This document shows, piece by piece, positions 63,143-64,000 of a stretch of 64,000 nt of DNA; positions within the stretch are counted from its first letter, which is position 1; every line of letters starts with the position of its first letter. The position numbers and the translations under genes are program-made. The notes below the pieces were generated by a model. That model did not search any database, was not told where the DNA came from, and saw only the letters and a list, made by a program, of their open reading frames with translations. Location of the stretch: assembly GCF_015070375.1 (NCBI RefSeq), contig NZ_JADCLL010000002.1, forward strand, positions 1-64,000, read 5' to 3'. This stretch comes from Nocardioides kribbensis (lineage in GTDB: Bacteria; Actinomycetota; Actinomycetes; Propionibacteriales; Nocardioidaceae).

Positions 63143-63718
63143 GTGACGACCGAGCAGGACGCCCCGCCCAGCCGGCGGCAGCAGATCCTCGACACGGCGG
63201 CCGAGCTCTTCGCCCAGCGCGGCTTCCACGGTGTCTCGGTCGCCGACCTCGGCGCGGCGTGCGGCATCTCGGGCCCGGCGCTCTACAAGCACTTCGCCAG
63301 CAAGGACGCCGTGCTGGCCGAGATGCTGGTCTCGATCAGCGAGCAGCTGCTGGCCGTCGGGCGCGAGCGGGCCGCGGCGACCGACTCGCCGGCGGCCGCG
63401 CTCGAGGCCCTCGTCGGCTGGCACGTCGACTTCGCGCTGCGCCACCGGGCGCTCATCGTGGTGCAGGACCGCGACTGGGAGTCCTTGCCCCCCGCCGCGC
63501 GCGAGCAGGTGAGGCTGCTGCAGCGGCAGTACGTCGAGGTCTGGGCCGAGCAGCTGCGGCTGCTGCACCCCGACCTCGGGCTCGGCGCCGCCCGCGCGAC
63601 CGCCCACGCGGCCTTCGGGCTGATCAACTCCACGCCCCACAGCGGCCTGCTCGACGACGCCGCCATGCGCGACCTGCTGCGCGCCATGGCCGTCCGCGCC
63701 CTGCGCGCCGACGCCTGA
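63143..63718 (+). CDS. TetR-family regulator
   Basis: The 191-residue protein has a typical TetR N-terminal HTH: RRQQILDTAAELFAQRGFHG, VSVADLGAACGISGPALYKHF and ASKDAVLAEML. The C-terminal ligand domain has the WHVDFALRHRALIVVQDRDW segment. GTG 63143 is preferred over GTG 63137 because TAACCT lies six bases before it. It probably senses an acyl-CoA of leucine breakdown and represses itself and the carboxylase operon through the two sites between them. Confidence 0.9.
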   Translation: MTTEQDAPPSRRQQILDTAAELFAQRGFHGVSVADLGAACGISGPALYKHFASKDAVLAEMLVSISEQLLAVGRERAAATDSPAAALEALVGWHVDFALRHRALIVVQDRDWESLPPAAREQVRLLQRQYVEVWAEQLRLLHPDLGLGAARATAHAAFGLINSTPHSGLLDDAAMRDLLRAMAVRALRADA

Positions 63719-63752
63719 CCCGGGCCGGGCGACCGCGCGCGGGGCCGCGGGG

Positions 63753-64000
63753 TCAGGCGACGGGGCTGACCGCGGGCTCGGGCGTGGCGACGGGGTCGGC
63801 GACCCGCTCGATGCGGCGCAGCGCCGGCTGGGCGACGAGGGCGAGCACGACCGCGAGGCCGGCCCCGGTCACCGAGACCGCGAAGGCCGCGGTGTGACCC
63901 GAGGCGTCGGCCAGGCGCCCGGCCGTGCTGGAGCCCAGGGCGTAGCCGATGCCGGTGGCGCCGGCCATCAGCGTCATCGCGGCGCCGACGCGGGCGCGCG
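63753..64000 (-). CDS. MFS transporter, C-terminal part (partial)
   Basis: The reading frame enters from beyond the right end of the window. The visible 82 residues are the end of a 12-helix MFS protein: ARVGAAMTLMAGATGIGYAL, SSTAGRLADASGHTAAFAVS and a final helix AGLAVVLALVAQPALRRI. The C-terminus is short. The substrate cannot be told. It converges with tetR. Confidence 0.75.
   Translation of the reverse strand, partial: RARVGAAMTLMAGATGIGYALGSSTAGRLADASGHTAAFAVSVTGAGLAVVLALVAQPALRRIERVADPVATPEPAVSPVA

Overview
The window is very GC-rich, with actinobacterial gene content: a proteasome activator (bpa), GTP-dependent PEP carboxykinase, many GTG starts, and many genes whose -10-like hexamer lies 6-7 bases before the start codon, as in leaderless mRNAs. 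It most resembles a Nocardioides-like member of the Propionibacteriales. That placement is inferred from gene content and codon style, not from a marker gene search.

Layout. 1-5 kb: the end of a chemoreceptor gene, a small unknown gene, an MFS exporter, an unknown gene beside a NucS/DUF91-like nuclease, and a coiled-coil membrane protein. 5-9.2 kb: a serine hydrolase, then a decayed island on the 3' side of tRNA-Arg(ACG). The island holds an IS3-type remnant, a frameshifted tyrosine-recombinase fragment, an array of about 147-bp tandem repeats, and an intact lower-GC Fic gene. 9.2-14 kb: pckG, an HTH regulator facing a 43-residue secreted Cys-x-x-Cys peptide gene, and two tRNA-Ser genes. 14-20 kb: a biotinyl-domain protein, a membrane protein, a nitrilase-like amidase, mobA, an 84-bp-period repeat array, a DUF6457 gene, a quinone oxidoreductase and bpa. 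20-25.5 kb: a DUF1232 protein with a repeat tail, a TIMP-like surface protein, and the run serS-HAD-GNAT-HAD joined by short overlaps. 25.5-34 kb: a PAP2/lipid-kinase fusion, a DUF2254 protein, kdpD-kdpE without kdpFABC, and a DHA2 exporter.

34-45 kb: a DUF4446 gene and pheA diverge from overlapping -10 boxes; pheA-larB-larC overlap as an operon. Then come arcA, a cNMP-binding protein with a class III cyclase, a SEC-C protein, a glycerophosphodiesterase, an OsmC protein and an AAA ATPase. 45-54.7 kb: a subtilisin, a SulP-carbonic anhydrase fusion, a Nei/Fpg glycosylase, a rhodanese, two lipoproteins, aat and an EcsC protein. 54.6-63.7 kb: a minus-strand run of six genes in which every junction is a 4-base overlap. 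It runs from a biotin-dependent acyl-CoA carboxylase pair (probably methylcrotonyl-CoA) through HMG-CoA lyase into two sulfotransferase-like genes flanking a gene of unknown function. A divergent TetR gene and two matching operator-like sites control its head. The window ends in a partial MFS gene.

The best candidates for undescribed biology are the HTH regulator with its secreted CGGC peptide and a direct-repeat site in the peptide promoter region; the leucine-catabolism/sulfotransferase operon; the repeat array before Fic in the tRNA-Arg island; the GCGCAATTGCGC repeat array between mobA and DUF6457; and an approximately 85-bp dispersed double-hairpin element found three times.
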